In this document: piece by piece, positions 8,544-22,489 of the stretch
Numbering within the stretch: position 1 is the first letter of the stretch
How the letters are laid out: each line of letters opens with the position of its first letter
Origin: Candidatus Accumulibacter phosphatis
GTDB lineage: Bacteria > Pseudomonadota > Gammaproteobacteria > Burkholderiales > Rhodocyclaceae
Length of the DNA stretch: 64,000 nt
Assembly: GCF_012939955.1 (NCBI RefSeq)
Contig: NZ_SPMY01000005.1
Span: 1-64,000, forward strand
Reading direction: 5' to 3'
Translations under genes and position numbers: made by a program
The notes under the pieces: generated by a model
The model's input: only the letters and a program-made list of their open reading frames with translations
The model's database searches: none
What the model was told of the DNA's origin: nothing

Positions 8544-10152
8544 ATGAGCGCAGTTCTCACCACAACCAGAGCCACCATGAAAATTTCGGACCTCCAAACG
8601 GGTTTCAGAATTCTCTCGCGCCTGCCTTTGGCCAACTCACATCAAGCTCAGTTGGAGATCAACAACTTCCTGGATAGCATGCTGCAGGCACCGCCACCGG
8701 CCGACGTCTACCTGCAACTCCTCGAACAGACCCGGATTTCCCTGTGTTTCATCGAGGAACAGCTGGCCCGCGAGTACACCGGCAAGGCCTTGCCACTGAA
8801 CGACCTGGAGGAAGCCGCTTTTCGGCAGGTGGTCGCGACCTGGCTCAAGGCCTCGCACGCCTACGCGCATTGCGCGCAGTTGCAGGCCGCTGACGACGGC
8901 GAGAACGAGGCCGACCGGCTGGCACTGATCCTGCATCGCTGCATCTACTACACCGGGATGGCGATCACCGAACATCATCGCGCCCGTCGGCAACTGCCGC
9001 ATGGGATATGGTTGAACCTGCACGGCTTCTATGCCAGTGCCGAGGAATGGGGGGGTGGCGACGCTGGCGGTGCCAGACTCCCTGGACCCGCTGGGGCGCA
9101 GCACACACTGCACCGCCGCATTCGCCACTCAGCTACTAACCGAGCTTGCCGGCCCGTACAGTCTCAGTGTGCGGCAACTCGGCGTGGTTCGACGCTGGGC
9201 GGGCAACTGGGCGCCACTGCTGACCGTCCATCCGGTGCTGCCCGGGGAAACCCTTCCAGCCACGGCCGTGGACCTGATGAAGGATGCCGGCCTGCGGCCC
9301 ACCAGTGAGTGCCGGCAACCAGAAAACATCCGTCGTATCGACAGCACTCGTCTGGCGCTGCAGGTCAAGCAGACCATGAAGCAACTGCAGGAGAAGATTG
9401 CACCGTCACAGCTCGGTCTCGGGGAGGACAGCACCGCCAGCCAGTGCCTGCAGCTGCTTAAGGACCTGGCCAGGCCGTGGTCCTTCCTGCGCGCGGCGCG
9501 CCATTTCCGCCGCCACCTGAGCTCAGGAACGGCGAAGGTGTGCACCGGCTTTGCCGGCGTGCACTATGCCATCTCGGGGACAGAGTTCAGCCAACCCGAA
9601 AGTGCGCACCATTATTCTCGCGAGGAGTTCGACAGCCTGTTCACCTTCCGTCACGGGCTGGACCCGACGCAGCGGCTGGAAGTTCGCAAGACCCAGCTGG
9701 GCTTTGCGGCCGACGATTGGGAGCTACTTGACGAGAGTGCCAATGGTTTCCGTTTGCTACGCTCGACCGCTGGACGCCGCTTGGCACCCGATCAGTTGCT
9801 GTCGATTTGCCCACAGGACGGCGGCTCGCATTTGCTGGCACGGGTGGTGTGGTTGATGCAGGAGCAAGACGGTGGCCTGATGGCCGGCATTTCTGCGCTT
9901 CCTGGCAAACCCCAGGCAGTGGCCGCACGGCCGCTGGCGCGCGAGGCGGGACACGCCGAACTTTATCGCCGCGCCTTCATTTTGCCGGCGGTTGCCGCCA
10001 TCGCTGCCGAGCAAAGCCTGGTCATTCCACGAGGGTGGTTCTACTCCGGGCGGCAGCTGGAAATCCACCTCGATGGCGTTTGGCGAGTGAAGTTGGACCG
10101 CGTTATCACCTCCGGCGAGGATTTTGACCAAGTGAGCTTTTCAGTCACCTGA
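8544..10152 (+). CDS. Unknown protein with PilZ-like C-terminal domain; one +1 indel
   Basis: Two frames join if one G is removed from the G7 run at 9049-9055 (EEWG-VATLAVPDSLDPLG), giving 535 residues. I do not recognise the family as a whole. The N-terminal half is helical, with no membrane segment or signal peptide. Residues from about 390 onward (DWELLDESANGFRLLRS, LAPDQLLSI, ARVVWLMQEQDGGLMAGI) look like a PilZ-type beta barrel, a fold that often binds cyclic di-GMP. The usual RxxxR arginine motif is not clear, so nucleotide binding is doubtful. It sits between the HIT gene and the DUF971-ubiE cluster, all on the plus strand. Confidence 0.7.
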
Positions 10153-10308
10153 ACGCTGCCGGGGCGCCCACCCCGGGTCGCCATGGAACTTGCTGCGCAC
10201 AAGGGTCCTTCGCCGCACTGCCGCCGCGCCGGCAAGGCTTGCTGCCAAGCGCTTCCCTGCGGCAGTTTTGCGCTATCATGGCTGGCCCGACTGTGTGTAG
10301 AGGCATCC

Positions 10309-10737
10309 ATGGCTGGCTTGGACGAGACCACGAAGATTCCGACCGAAATCAAACTGCATCAGAAGTCCCGCATCCTGGAGCTTGTTTTTCCCGACGACGA
10401 GCGTTTCGAGCTCAGCTACGAGTTCCTGCGCGTGTTTACCCCATCCGCCGAGGCGCGTGGCCACGGCCCGGGCCAGGAAGTCCTGCAAGTGGGCAAGCGT
10501 GAAGTCGGGATCGAGCGCATCGAGGCGGTCGGCAACTACGCCATCCGACCCATTTTCTCAGACGGTCACGACAGTGGCCTCTATTCCTGGGACGTGCTCT
10601 ACCAACTCGGCAGCCAAAAGGAAGAACTCTGGGCGCACTATCTGGCCCGCTTGGCGACGGCTGGCGCCAGCCGGGAGCCGGGGCAAGCGCCTGCGCTGCC
10701 CGCCAAGGCCCCGACGGGCAGCTGCGGCAAGCGTTAA
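10309..10737 (+). CDS. DUF971 family protein
   Basis: A small 142-residue protein with the DUF971 (gamma-butyrobetaine hydroxylase-like N-terminal) fold, including ILELVFPDDERFELSYEFLRVFTPSAEA and the conserved end GLYSWDVLYQLG. ATG 10309 is preferred; an in-frame start at 10183 would add 42 residues of no family character. It lies 32 bases before ubiE, a pairing I recall as common in betaproteobacteria. Its molecular role is not established, and the context suggests a link with quinone or iron-sulfur metabolism. Confidence 0.85.
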   Translation: MAGLDETTKIPTEIKLHQKSRILELVFPDDERFELSYEFLRVFTPSAEARGHGPGQEVLQVGKREVGIERIEAVGNYAIRPIFSDGHDSGLYSWDVLYQLGSQKEELWAHYLARLATAGASREPGQAPALPAKAPTGSCGKR

Positions 10738-10769
10738 TCCATGTGAGCTTATTTCTTTGAGTTGGAACG

Positions 10770-11510
10770 ATGGACGATAGAAGCACGACCCATTTCGGCT
10801 TTGAGGAAGTCGCCGAAGGCGAGAAGGCGCAGCGCGTTGCGGATGTTTTCGACTCGGTGGCACAACGGTACGACCTGATGAATGATGTCATGTCGGGGGG
10901 CTTGCATCGCCTGTGGAAAGCCTTTGCCATCGCCAAGAGTGGCGTCCGCGAAAACTTCCGGGTGCTCGACGTGGCCGGGGGCACCGGCGACTTGGCCCTG
11001 GCTTTCGCCAAAAAACTGCGCGGTAGCGGAGAGGTCTGGCTGACCGATATCAACAACGCCATGCTCACGCGCGGCCGCGACCGTCTGTATGATCGCGGCG
11101 CCCTGGTCCGCGTCACTCAATGCGATGCCGAGAGCTTGCCGTATCCCGACGACTACTTCGACTGCGTGACGGTTGCCTTTGGCCTACGCAATATGACGCA
11201 CAAGGGTCTCGCGCTGGGCGAAATGCGCCGCGTCCTGCGACCGGGCGGTCGCCTGCTGGTGCTGGAGTTCTCGCAGGTCTGGAAGCCGCTGGCGCCAGCC
11301 TATGACTTCTACTCGTTTAAGGTCATCCCACGCCTCGGCCAGCTGATCACTCGGGACGAGGCGAGCTACCGCTATCTTGCGGAATCGATTCGAGTCCATC
11401 CTGACCAGGAGGGCCTGAAAGGCTTGATGGAACAGGCAGGGCTCGAACGTGTCGAATACTTCAATTTGGCGCTGGGCGTTGTTGCCCTGCATCGTGGTTT
11501 CAAGTTCTGA
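10770..11510 (+). CDS. ubiE: Ubiquinone/menaquinone biosynthesis C-methyltransferase UbiE
   Basis: SAM-dependent methyltransferase that C-methylates the quinone ring in ubiquinone (and, where present, menaquinone) synthesis. The 246-residue protein shows [27 protein letters not shown] motif I ([16 protein letters not shown]), [21 protein letters not shown] and [21 protein letters not shown], all diagnostic of UbiE/MenG. It is the first of a likely ubiE-Tim44-like-ubiJ unit. UbiB, which often follows ubiJ, is absent here. Confidence 0.97.
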   Translation: MDDRSTTHFGFEEVAEGEKAQRVADVFDSVAQRYDLMNDVMSGGLHRLWKAFAIAKSGVRENFRVLDVAGGTGDLALAFAKKLRGSGEVWLTDINNAMLTRGRDRLYDRGALVRVTQCDAESLPYPDDYFDCVTVAFGLRNMTHKGLALGEMRRVLRPGGRLLVLEFSQVWKPLAPAYDFYSFKVIPRLGQLITRDEASYRYLAESIRVHPDQEGLKGLMEQAGLERVEYFNLALGVVALHRGFKF

Positions 11511-11523
11511 TGAGGAGAGAATC

Positions 11524-12415
11524 GTGAAGAAATTGTTTCTAGCTTTGGCTGTGTGCGCCTGTAGTTTCGGCCTGATGGTCGAGGACGCCGAGGCACGTCG
11601 CTTCGGAGGCGGCAGCTCGATGGGCATGCAGCGCCAGGCCACGCCTCAGAAGGCCGCTCCAGCTCCGACGAATGCAGCGTCACCCGCCGCCGCTGCACCC
11701 AAGCGCAATTGGATGGGCCCCTTGGCTGGACTCGCTGCCGGCTTGGGCATAGCGGCACTCTTGTCGCATTTTGGTTTGGGTGAAGGAATGGCCAACTTGC
11801 TGATGATCGCGCTACTGGCGATGGCGGCGTTTTTTCGTCTTCAAGCTGCTGTTTCGTCGCAAGGCTGCGTCGGCGGCAGGTGCTGGCCAGAGACCATTGG
11901 GCTACGCAGGCGCAGGCGCTACAACGGAAGTGCCCGCGCCCGCGCAGCGCTTTGACGCGCGCCAGGAACTCGCTGGCGGCGGCCAGCCGGGGCCGAGTTT
12001 CGGCGCTGCCGAGAAGCTGTCGGCGCAAGCACCAACGAAGATTCCGGCGGATTTCGACGTGGCCGGTTTTCTACGCGTCGCCAAGCTGAATTTCGTTCGC
12101 CTGCAAGCGGCCAATGACGCTGGAAATATGGAGGATATCCGCGAGTTTGTCAGCCCCGAAGTTTTTGCCGAGATCAAGCTGCAGATGGGTGAACGGCACG
12201 AGGCGAACCAGCAGACAGACGTGGTGACAGTCGATGCCGAGCTGCTCGAGCTAGTTACCGAGGGAACCCGCCATATAGCCAGCGTGCGTATGAACGGCAT
12301 GATTCGCGAGGAGGCCGATACAGCAGCCGTAGCGTTTGACGAAGTGTGGAACCTGTCCAAACCGGTCGACGGATCTGGCGGTTGGGTGGTTGCCGGTATC
12401 CAGCAAGTTTCCTGA
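11524..12415 (+). CDS. Tim44-like domain protein; one +1 indel
   Basis: A GTG start at 11524 gives a signal peptide (MKKLFLALAVCACSFGLMVEDAEA), then a Ser/Gly/Pro/Ala-rich stretch, a hydrophobic helix (LAGLAAGLGIAALLSHFGLGEGMANLLMIALLAMAAFF) and, after removing one T from T6 at 11830-11835, FKLLFRRK followed by a C-terminal Tim44-like domain (FDVAGFLRVAKLNFVRLQAANDAGNMEDIREFVSPEVFAEI). The restored length is 296 residues. Such proteins are membrane-anchored with unknown bacterial function, and they commonly sit beside ubiE and ubiJ. The break falls in a homopolymer, so it is probably not biological. Confidence 0.85.
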
Positions 12416-12420
12416 AGAGC

Positions 12421-13023
12421 ATGTGGAGCAAGCCGCCGCTTGCGGTCCTCAATCACATTTTGACGGGTGAAGACTGGGCGCGTGCGCGTCTGGCCCGCTT
12501 TGCCGGGCTGACGGCGCGAGTCCAATTCGCCAACATGCTCCTGCAGTTCACGATACTGGAGTCCGGCTTGTTGGCCGTAGCCGAAACGTCGGCACCCGTG
12601 GCGGTCAGCATTCGGCTGCCCGATGACGCGCCGCTGAGGGCGCTGACCGATCGCCCGTCACTGTTTTCATCGGTGACCATTTCAGGCTCGGTGGATCTGG
12701 CAGAGACGCTCGCTTTCGTTTTCCGGAACCTGCGTTGGGATGTCGAGCAGGATTTGTCAGAACTGCTAGGCGACATCGTCGCCCGGAGAGCCGTGCGGCT
12801 GGCAAGAGGACTGGCGCAATGGCAGGTTCGAGGCGCGAGGAATCTCGCATTTGGCCTGGCGGAGTACCTGACCGAAGAAGAGAAAGCCATTGCCCCGCGC
12901 CGCGAGCTTGAAGCTTTCTGTACAGAGGTCGACGCGCTTCGCGACGATTTCGCGCGCATCGAGAAGAGGCTTGGACGGATCGAACTGCGTTGCCGCGAGC
13001 CCGGGCGTACCTCCCTGAGTTGA
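12421..13023 (+). CDS. ubiJ: Ubiquinone biosynthesis accessory factor UbiJ (SCP2 domain)
   Basis: A 200-residue protein with an N-terminal SCP2-like lipid-binding domain (LLQFTILESGLLAVAETS, SSVTISGSVDLAETLAFV) and a C-terminal coiled segment (EVDALRDDFARIEKRLGRIE). UbiJ binds lipid intermediates and helps organise the cytoplasmic Ubi complex. ATG 12421 lies 5 bases after the Tim44-like stop, so the two are coupled. The gene ends just before a bidirectional terminator shared with the atp operon. The usual ubiB partner is not downstream. Confidence 0.88.
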   Translation: MWSKPPLAVLNHILTGEDWARARLARFAGLTARVQFANMLLQFTILESGLLAVAETSAPVAVSIRLPDDAPLRALTDRPSLFSSVTISGSVDLAETLAFVFRNLRWDVEQDLSELLGDIVARRAVRLARGLAQWQVRGARNLAFGLAEYLTEEEKAIAPRRELEAFCTEVDALRDDFARIEKRLGRIELRCREPGRTSLS

Positions 13024-13048
13024 GCCCCAGAAATTAAGCCCGCCCCCC

Positions 13049-13081
13049 AAAAAAAAAAGCAGCCTGAGCTGCTTTTTTTTT
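13049..13081. terminator. Bidirectional terminator between ubiJ and atpC
   Basis: The stem AGCAGC (13058-13063) and GCTGCT (13068-13073) has a CTGA loop. It is flanked by an A run on the left (13049-13058) and a T run on the right (13073-13081), so it can end both the rightward ubi transcript and the leftward atp transcript. Confidence 0.9.
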
Positions 13082-13116
13082 GCCTTGCGAATGTCGGCGC
13101 CAGCATGAACTCTGCT

Positions 13117-13536
13117 TCAGCGCGGCCGCAGTCTCTTGATCGCCGCCAACTGGGCAACTGCCTGCGCCAGTTCAGCTTCCGCTGCGGCCAGACCAACGTC
13201 CGAGGTATGATTCTGCAACAGTTCCTCGGCATGGCGCTTGGCTTCGACCGCCTTGGCCTCATCGAGGTCAGCGGCACGCACCGCGGTGTCGGCCAATACG
13301 GTAATCAGCGCCGGCTGCACTTCGAGCATCCCGCCGGACACATAGACCAGTTCGTATTCCTCGCGATCCGGAATCTTGAGGCGCACGGTGCCCGGCTTGA
13401 TGCGCGTCAGCAACGGCGTGTGACGCGGATAGATGCCGAGTTCGCCGGACTCGCCTGGAAATACCGCGAAGTCGGTCTGGCCGGAAAAAATCAACTCCTC
13501 CGCACTGACAACGTCGACGTGTACTCTGAGTGACAT
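13117..13536 (-). CDS. atpC: ATP synthase F1 epsilon subunit
   Basis: A 139-residue epsilon subunit, part of the F1 central stalk and an inhibitor of ATP hydrolysis. It has the N-terminal beta-sandwich ([39 protein letters not shown], with GELGIxPxHxPLL) and a C-terminal helical hairpin. ATG 13536 is chosen; the longer frame would overlap the end of atpD. It is the last gene of the atp operon, ahead of the shared terminator. Confidence 0.96.
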   Translation of the reverse strand: MSLRVHVDVVSAEELIFSGQTDFAVFPGESGELGIYPRHTPLLTRIKPGTVRLKIPDREEYELVYVSGGMLEVQPALITVLADTAVRAADLDEAKAVEAKRHAEELLQNHTSDVGLAAAEAELAQAVAQLAAIKRLRPR

Positions 13537-13606
13537 GATGTTCTTCCCTTGCTGAGTCGCTTTCGCACCCGAAAGCAGCGCGAAAACGACGTTCTCTTGG
13601 CCCGCT

Positions 13607-15917
<2,311 letters not shown>

Positions 15918-15938
15918 GGCAACCTCCTCGATCGATCA

Positions 15939-17477
<1,539 letters not shown>

Positions 17478-17487
17478 GGAAATTCTC

Positions 17488-18024
17488 CTAGTTCTTGAGC
17501 GCCAACCGCAGGCTCTCCAATTTTCCGCGCACGGAAGTGTCGAGGACCTGGTCGCCAACCACAATCTTTACGCCGCCGATCAATGATTGATCAACGACCA
17601 CGTCGGCAGTCAGCCGGGTCTTGAAGCGTGCTTCGAGGTCCTCGATCAGCGCCTTGCGCTGCTTCTCGTTGACCGGAAAAGCGCTATAGATCGTCGCTTC
17701 CTTGACGCCCTCCTGGCTGGCCTTGAGGCTCTCGAACAGGTGCGCGATTTCCGGCAGGGCAGAAAGCCGCTCATTGGCAGCAAGAACGTCGATCAGATTG
17801 GCTTCGCTGCCCACAAGCGCCTCGCCAGCCAGCGACTTGAAGAGCTCGCTTTTCTGCGCGGCAGACAGTTCCGGGTTGCCGATGCATGAACGCATCTGAC
17901 TATCCCCGGCTATTGCGGACAGCAGCGACAAGCGCTCGGACCAAGCTGGCAGCGTGTTTTCGTCCAACGCGACGCGGAAAACCGCCTCAGCGTAGGGACG
18001 CGCGATGGTAGCGAGTTCGGCCAT
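17488..18024 (-). CDS. atpH: ATP synthase F1 delta subunit
   Basis: The 178-residue delta subunit connects F1 to the peripheral stalk. Features are [24 protein letters not shown] at the N-terminus and the C-terminal [34 protein letters not shown], both family hallmarks. It starts 4 bases after the atpF stop and ends 10 bases before atpA. Confidence 0.96.
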   Translation of the reverse strand: MAELATIARPYAEAVFRVALDENTLPAWSERLSLLSAIAGDSQMRSCIGNPELSAAQKSELFKSLAGEALVGSEANLIDVLAANERLSALPEIAHLFESLKASQEGVKEATIYSAFPVNEKQRKALIEDLEARFKTRLTADVVVDQSLIGGVKIVVGDQVLDTSVRGKLESLRLALKN

Positions 18025-18028
18025 GGTC

Positions 18029-18499
18029 TTATAGTTCCTGCTTCAGGGCGGCTAGCATGTCGGCGTGCCCCTTGGCGTCGACTTCGCGCTTCAGGATGCG
18101 CTCGGCACCGGCAACCGCGAGATCGGCAACTTTGCCGCGCAGCTCGGCTCTGGCCTGCTCGACCTGCTGAGCAATCTCCGCCTGTGCGGACGCGACCACC
18201 TTGTCGGCTTCGACTTTTGCAGCCAGCTTCGCCTCTTCAATCACCTGCAAGGCGCGCTTTTCGGCGGCGACGACTATTTCAGCCGACTTCACCTTGGCTT
18301 CACGCAGGGAATCGGCCGAACGCTTCGAGGCCAGCTCGAGCTCATGCCTCCCACGCTCACCGGCGGCAAGCCCGTCGGCAATCAGTGCCTGGCGATCAGC
18401 AATCGCCTTTTGCAGCGGCGGCCAGACGTACTTCATGGTGATCCAGATGAAGACGCCGAACCAGACCGCCTCGCCAAATAACGTTGCGTTGATATTCAC
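18029..18499 (-). CDS. atpF: ATP synthase Fo b subunit
   Basis: A 156-residue peripheral-stalk subunit: one N-terminal membrane helix ([26 protein letters not shown]) followed by a long charged alpha-helical stretch ([41 protein letters not shown]) that dimerises. Length matches the E. coli b subunit. GGAGG-like sequence precedes the ATG. Confidence 0.96.
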   Translation of the reverse strand: MNINATLFGEAVWFGVFIWITMKYVWPPLQKAIADRQALIADGLAAGERGRHELELASKRSADSLREAKVKSAEIVVAAEKRALQVIEEAKLAAKVEADKVVASAQAEIAQQVEQARAELRGKVADLAVAGAERILKREVDAKGHADMLAALKQEL

Positions 18500-18539
18500 G
18501 CTAACCTCCTTTTAGGGGTGAGTCAGAAAGGAGAAGCGA

Positions 18540-18875
<336 letters not shown>

Positions 18876-18898
18876 TCAAAACACCCGGTGTTCGCCCA

Positions 18899-19687
<789 letters not shown>

Positions 19688-20050
19688 CTAGTGCTGCTTG
19701 AGCAGCGCCATCCAATAAACAACAATTGTTGCGGCATAAGCCAGGAAGAGCGGCAAGGCGACGAGCTGTGCATAGCTTTTGAAAACCAGGCCAAACAGTA
19801 GAAGGGTGACCGCAAACTTATACCCTTCGGCGGCAACCTGAGAATTGAACGCCTTTTTCGCATCAGCAGCTGCCGTTCCCGCTGGCCGCAAACCTCGCCA
19901 CACATAAGCCAAGGCGCTGGCAATCGCAATGCCACCACCAAGCGCCGCAGAAACGGCCGCATCAGTCCCCGCAACAAGGCCCGCTATCGCCGCAGCCACC
20001 AGGGTGACGATCACCTGACAGCGGAAAAACCAGCGAACCTGAGGATGCAC
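19688..20050 (-). CDS. atpI: ATP synthase protein I
   Basis: A 120-residue hydrophobic protein with about four membrane helices, first gene of the atp operon. AtpI helps c-ring assembly or ion supply and is not essential. The GTG start at 20050 is chosen because GGAGG lies about 10 bases upstream; an ATG at 20116 would add 22 residues of no character and would overlap the predicted promoter. Confidence 0.85.
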   Translation of the reverse strand: MHPQVRWFFRCQVIVTLVAAAIAGLVAGTDAAVSAALGGGIAIASALAYVWRGLRPAGTAAADAKKAFNSQVAAEGYKFAVTLLLFGLVFKSYAQLVALPLFLAYAATIVVYWMALLKQH

Positions 20051-20087
20051 GACCAGCCCCTCCAAAACACAGGCAGGATACCAGACT

Positions 20088-20116
20088 CCTATAGAGGAAT
20101 CAAACCGCATGTGCAA
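20088..20116 (-). promoter_or_regulatory. Sigma-70 promoter of the atp operon
   Basis: On the minus strand TTGCAC (20116-20111), a 17-base spacer, then TATAGG (20093-20088), about 38 bases upstream of the chosen atpI GTG. It is in the only gap between the atp genes and parB. Confidence 0.6.
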
Positions 20117-20195
20117 GAAAGTTCCCTTTCCTTGGCAAACTCTGCCTTGCAGGCAGGTTCCGAGAGCTGCAATAATGCATCTTTGCTGCGCCGCA

Positions 20196-21035
20196 TCAAT
20201 GGCGTAGCCGCTGCAGGATTCCTTCCAGCTGATCCAGGTCGCCGAACTCGATCAGCACCTTGCCGGCGCCGCGCTGGTTGGCGCGAATGGCCACCTGCGC
20301 CCCGAGCAAATCGGCCAGCTCATCCTGCAAACGCAGCACATCACGATCCGGCTTGGGCGGCTCCTGCTCTTTCGGCGGCCGCAGCGCGTATTGTACGAGG
20401 CGCTCGGTTTCGCGCACCGATAGTCCTTTCTGCACCACGCGTTGCGCCAGCTGAACCTGCAGTGCGCCGGCCAGGGGGAGAAGTGCGCGCGCATGCCCCA
20501 TGTCCACTTCGCCGCGCATCAGAAGCTCCTGCACGGGTGGCGCCAGTTGCAACAGACGCAGCAGGTTTGATGCCGCCGGCCGCGAACGACCCACGGCGTC
20601 GGCCGCCTGCTGATGGGTCATCGCAAACTCGTCGATCAGTCGCTGCAGGCCGAGCGCTTCTTCCAGCGGGTTGAGGTTTTCGCGCTGGATGTTCTCGATC
20701 AAGGCCATCGCCAGCGCCGCTTCATCGGGAATCTCCCGGATCAAGGCTGACACTTCGCTGAGGCCGGCCATCTGCGCCGCCCGCCAGCGTCGCTCGCCAG
20801 CGATGATTTCGTAGCGCTCGTCGCTCACCGGGCGGACCAGGATCGGCTGCATCAAGCCCTGCATCCGGATCGACGCGGCCAGTTCTTCGAGCGAGGCGCT
20901 GTCCATGTGCGTGCGCGGCTGATACTTGCCGGGCTGGATGTCAGCCAGAGGCACGCTGCGCAGCTGCTCCTTGTTCTGCGCATCGTTACCAGCCAGCAAA
21001 GCGTCGAGACCGCGGCCCAAACCCTTCAGTTTCAT
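20196..21035 (-). CDS. parB: Chromosome-partitioning protein ParB
   Basis: A 279-residue parS-binding CTPase clamp. N-terminal motif [12 protein letters not shown] (the GERRxRA CTP-binding box), the helix-turn-helix [28 protein letters not shown], and a C-terminal dimerisation domain are visible, preceded by [15 protein letters not shown], the usual ParA-stimulating N-terminus. It lies 2 bases after parA. Two parS sites occur in the same window at 54910 and 63009. Confidence 0.97.
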   Translation of the reverse strand: MKLKGLGRGLDALLAGNDAQNKEQLRSVPLADIQPGKYQPRTHMDSASLEELAASIRMQGLMQPILVRPVSDERYEIIAGERRWRAAQMAGLSEVSALIREIPDEAALAMALIENIQRENLNPLEEALGLQRLIDEFAMTHQQAADAVGRSRPAASNLLRLLQLAPPVQELLMRGEVDMGHARALLPLAGALQVQLAQRVVQKGLSVRETERLVQYALRPPKEQEPPKPDRDVLRLQDELADLLGAQVAIRANQRGAGKVLIEFGDLDQLEGILQRLRH

Positions 21036-21037
21036 GA

Positions 21038-21841
21038 CTAGACTCCCAGTCCCGCGGTCGTTGCACCGGCGCGCGCCGTGCCGGCGCGGCGGTCGAGAAT
21101 CTCCTGCGCCAGCAGCAGATAGGCCTGCGCGCCCTTGGAACTGCGGTCGAAGGCAATTACCGGCTTGCCGTAGGACGGCGCCTCGGCAAGGCGCACGTTG
21201 CGCGGGATGATGGTGCGATAGACTTTTTCGCCAAAGTGTTCTTCGAGTTCGTTCGACACCTGCTGCGTCAAGGTCGAGCGTGGGTCGAACATGGTCCGTA
21301 GCAGCCCTTCGATCTCGAGCCTCGGATTGAGATTGGCGCGGATTTTCTTCAGCGTCGCGACGAGATCAGTCAGGCCTTCCAGCGCGTAATACTCGCACTG
21401 CATTGGAATCATCACCGTATCCGCGGCCACCAAACCATTGACGGTCAGCATATTCAAGGCCGGCGGGCAGTCCATGAGAATGAAGTCATAGTCCGCGCGA
21501 ACGCTGGCGAGCGCGTCGCGTAAACGATATTCGCGCTGCCCAAGATCAATCAGGTCGATCTCGGCACCGGCCAGTTCGCGGTTCGCCGGTAGCAGGTCGA
21601 AGCCGAAGTCACTGCTCAAGCGGGTCTCCGCGGCCGTCGAGCGACCGATCAGTACCTGATAGACGGTGGGCATGGCACCGCGCTTGACGACGCCGCAGCC
21701 GGTGGTCGCATTGCCCTGCGGATCGAGATCGATGAGCAGCACGCGCTGCCCACATTCGGCCAGACAGGCCGAAAGGTTAACGGCGGTCGTGGTTTTTCCA
21801 ACGCCACCTTTCTGGTTGGTTACCGCGAGTATTCTTGCCAA
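21038..21841 (-). CDS. parA: Chromosome-partitioning ATPase ParA (Soj)
   Basis: A 267-residue ATPase that moves ParB-parS complexes along the nucleoid. The deviant Walker A KGGVGKTTTAVNLS is at residues 11-24, followed by LLIDLDPQGNATTG and FILMDCPPALNML. It has no N-terminal DNA-binding extension, so it is the chromosomal (type Ib-like) form. It lies in the order mnmG-rsmG-parA-parB typical of proteobacterial origins. Confidence 0.97.
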   Translation of the reverse strand: MARILAVTNQKGGVGKTTTAVNLSACLAECGQRVLLIDLDPQGNATTGCGVVKRGAMPTVYQVLIGRSTAAETRLSSDFGFDLLPANRELAGAEIDLIDLGQREYRLRDALASVRADYDFILMDCPPALNMLTVNGLVAADTVMIPMQCEYYALEGLTDLVATLKKIRANLNPRLEIEGLLRTMFDPRSTLTQQVSNELEEHFGEKVYRTIIPRNVRLAEAPSYGKPVIAFDRSSKGAQAYLLLAQEILDRRAGTARAGATTAGLGV

Positions 21842-21853
21842 ATCGACTCCCCC

Positions 21854-22489
21854 TCAATGCCCGGCGGCACGACTGCTGATCCGCACCAGATGCCGCTCGC
21901 CGGTGACCCCCGGCACTTCCAGACGGTGTATCGCGTCGACCACGACGTCGGCGGGCAAACGCGCGACCTCGGCCTGCGGGCAGACGCCTTTCATGGCCAA
22001 CCAGTGACCACCCGCTTGCAGCAGGTGGCGCGACAACCTGATCAGCTCGGCGAGATCGGCAAAGGCGCGCGCGGTGATCATCGCGAACGCCATCGCCGGC
22101 CGATAGGCCTCGACCCGCCCACAGTGTACGGCAATATTCGCCAGTTCCAGCTCAATCGCCGCCTGGCGCAGAAAGGCGCCCTTCTTCGAATTGCTGTCGA
22201 GCAGGACGACGCTCAGCTCGGGGCGGGCGATGGCCAGTGGAATTCCGGGCATGCCACCGCCACTGCCAACGTCAAGCAGGCTCTCGCCACGCAGGAAAGG
22301 GAGCACCGCCAGCGAATCAAGCAGGTGATGGCTGACCGTCAGCGCCGAATTCGGGACCGCGGTCAAGCGGTAGGTCCGGTTCCATTTCTCTAGCAGCGCG
22401 GTGTAAGCCAGCAATTTGTTCTGCGCAGGCGTTGACAGCTCGACGCCGAGATCCTGCAAGCCCTGCTGGAGTTGGTCCGCGGCGCTCAT
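21854..22489 (-). CDS. rsmG: 16S rRNA (guanine-527-N7)-methyltransferase RsmG
   Basis: A 211-residue SAM methyltransferase that modifies G527 of 16S rRNA. Motifs: LLDVGSGGGMPGIPLAIARP (SAM binding), LLDSNSKKGAFLRQAAIEL and ITARAFADLAELI. The ATG at 22489 overlaps the mnmG stop codon by one base (TGATG), a sign of translational coupling. An upstream in-frame start would lie inside mnmG. Confidence 0.95.
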   Translation of the reverse strand: MSAADQLQQGLQDLGVELSTPAQNKLLAYTALLEKWNRTYRLTAVPNSALTVSHHLLDSLAVLPFLRGESLLDVGSGGGMPGIPLAIARPELSVVLLDSNSKKGAFLRQAAIELELANIAVHCGRVEAYRPAMAFAMITARAFADLAELIRLSRHLLQAGGHWLAMKGVCPQAEVARLPADVVVDAIHRLEVPGVTGERHLVRISSRAAGH

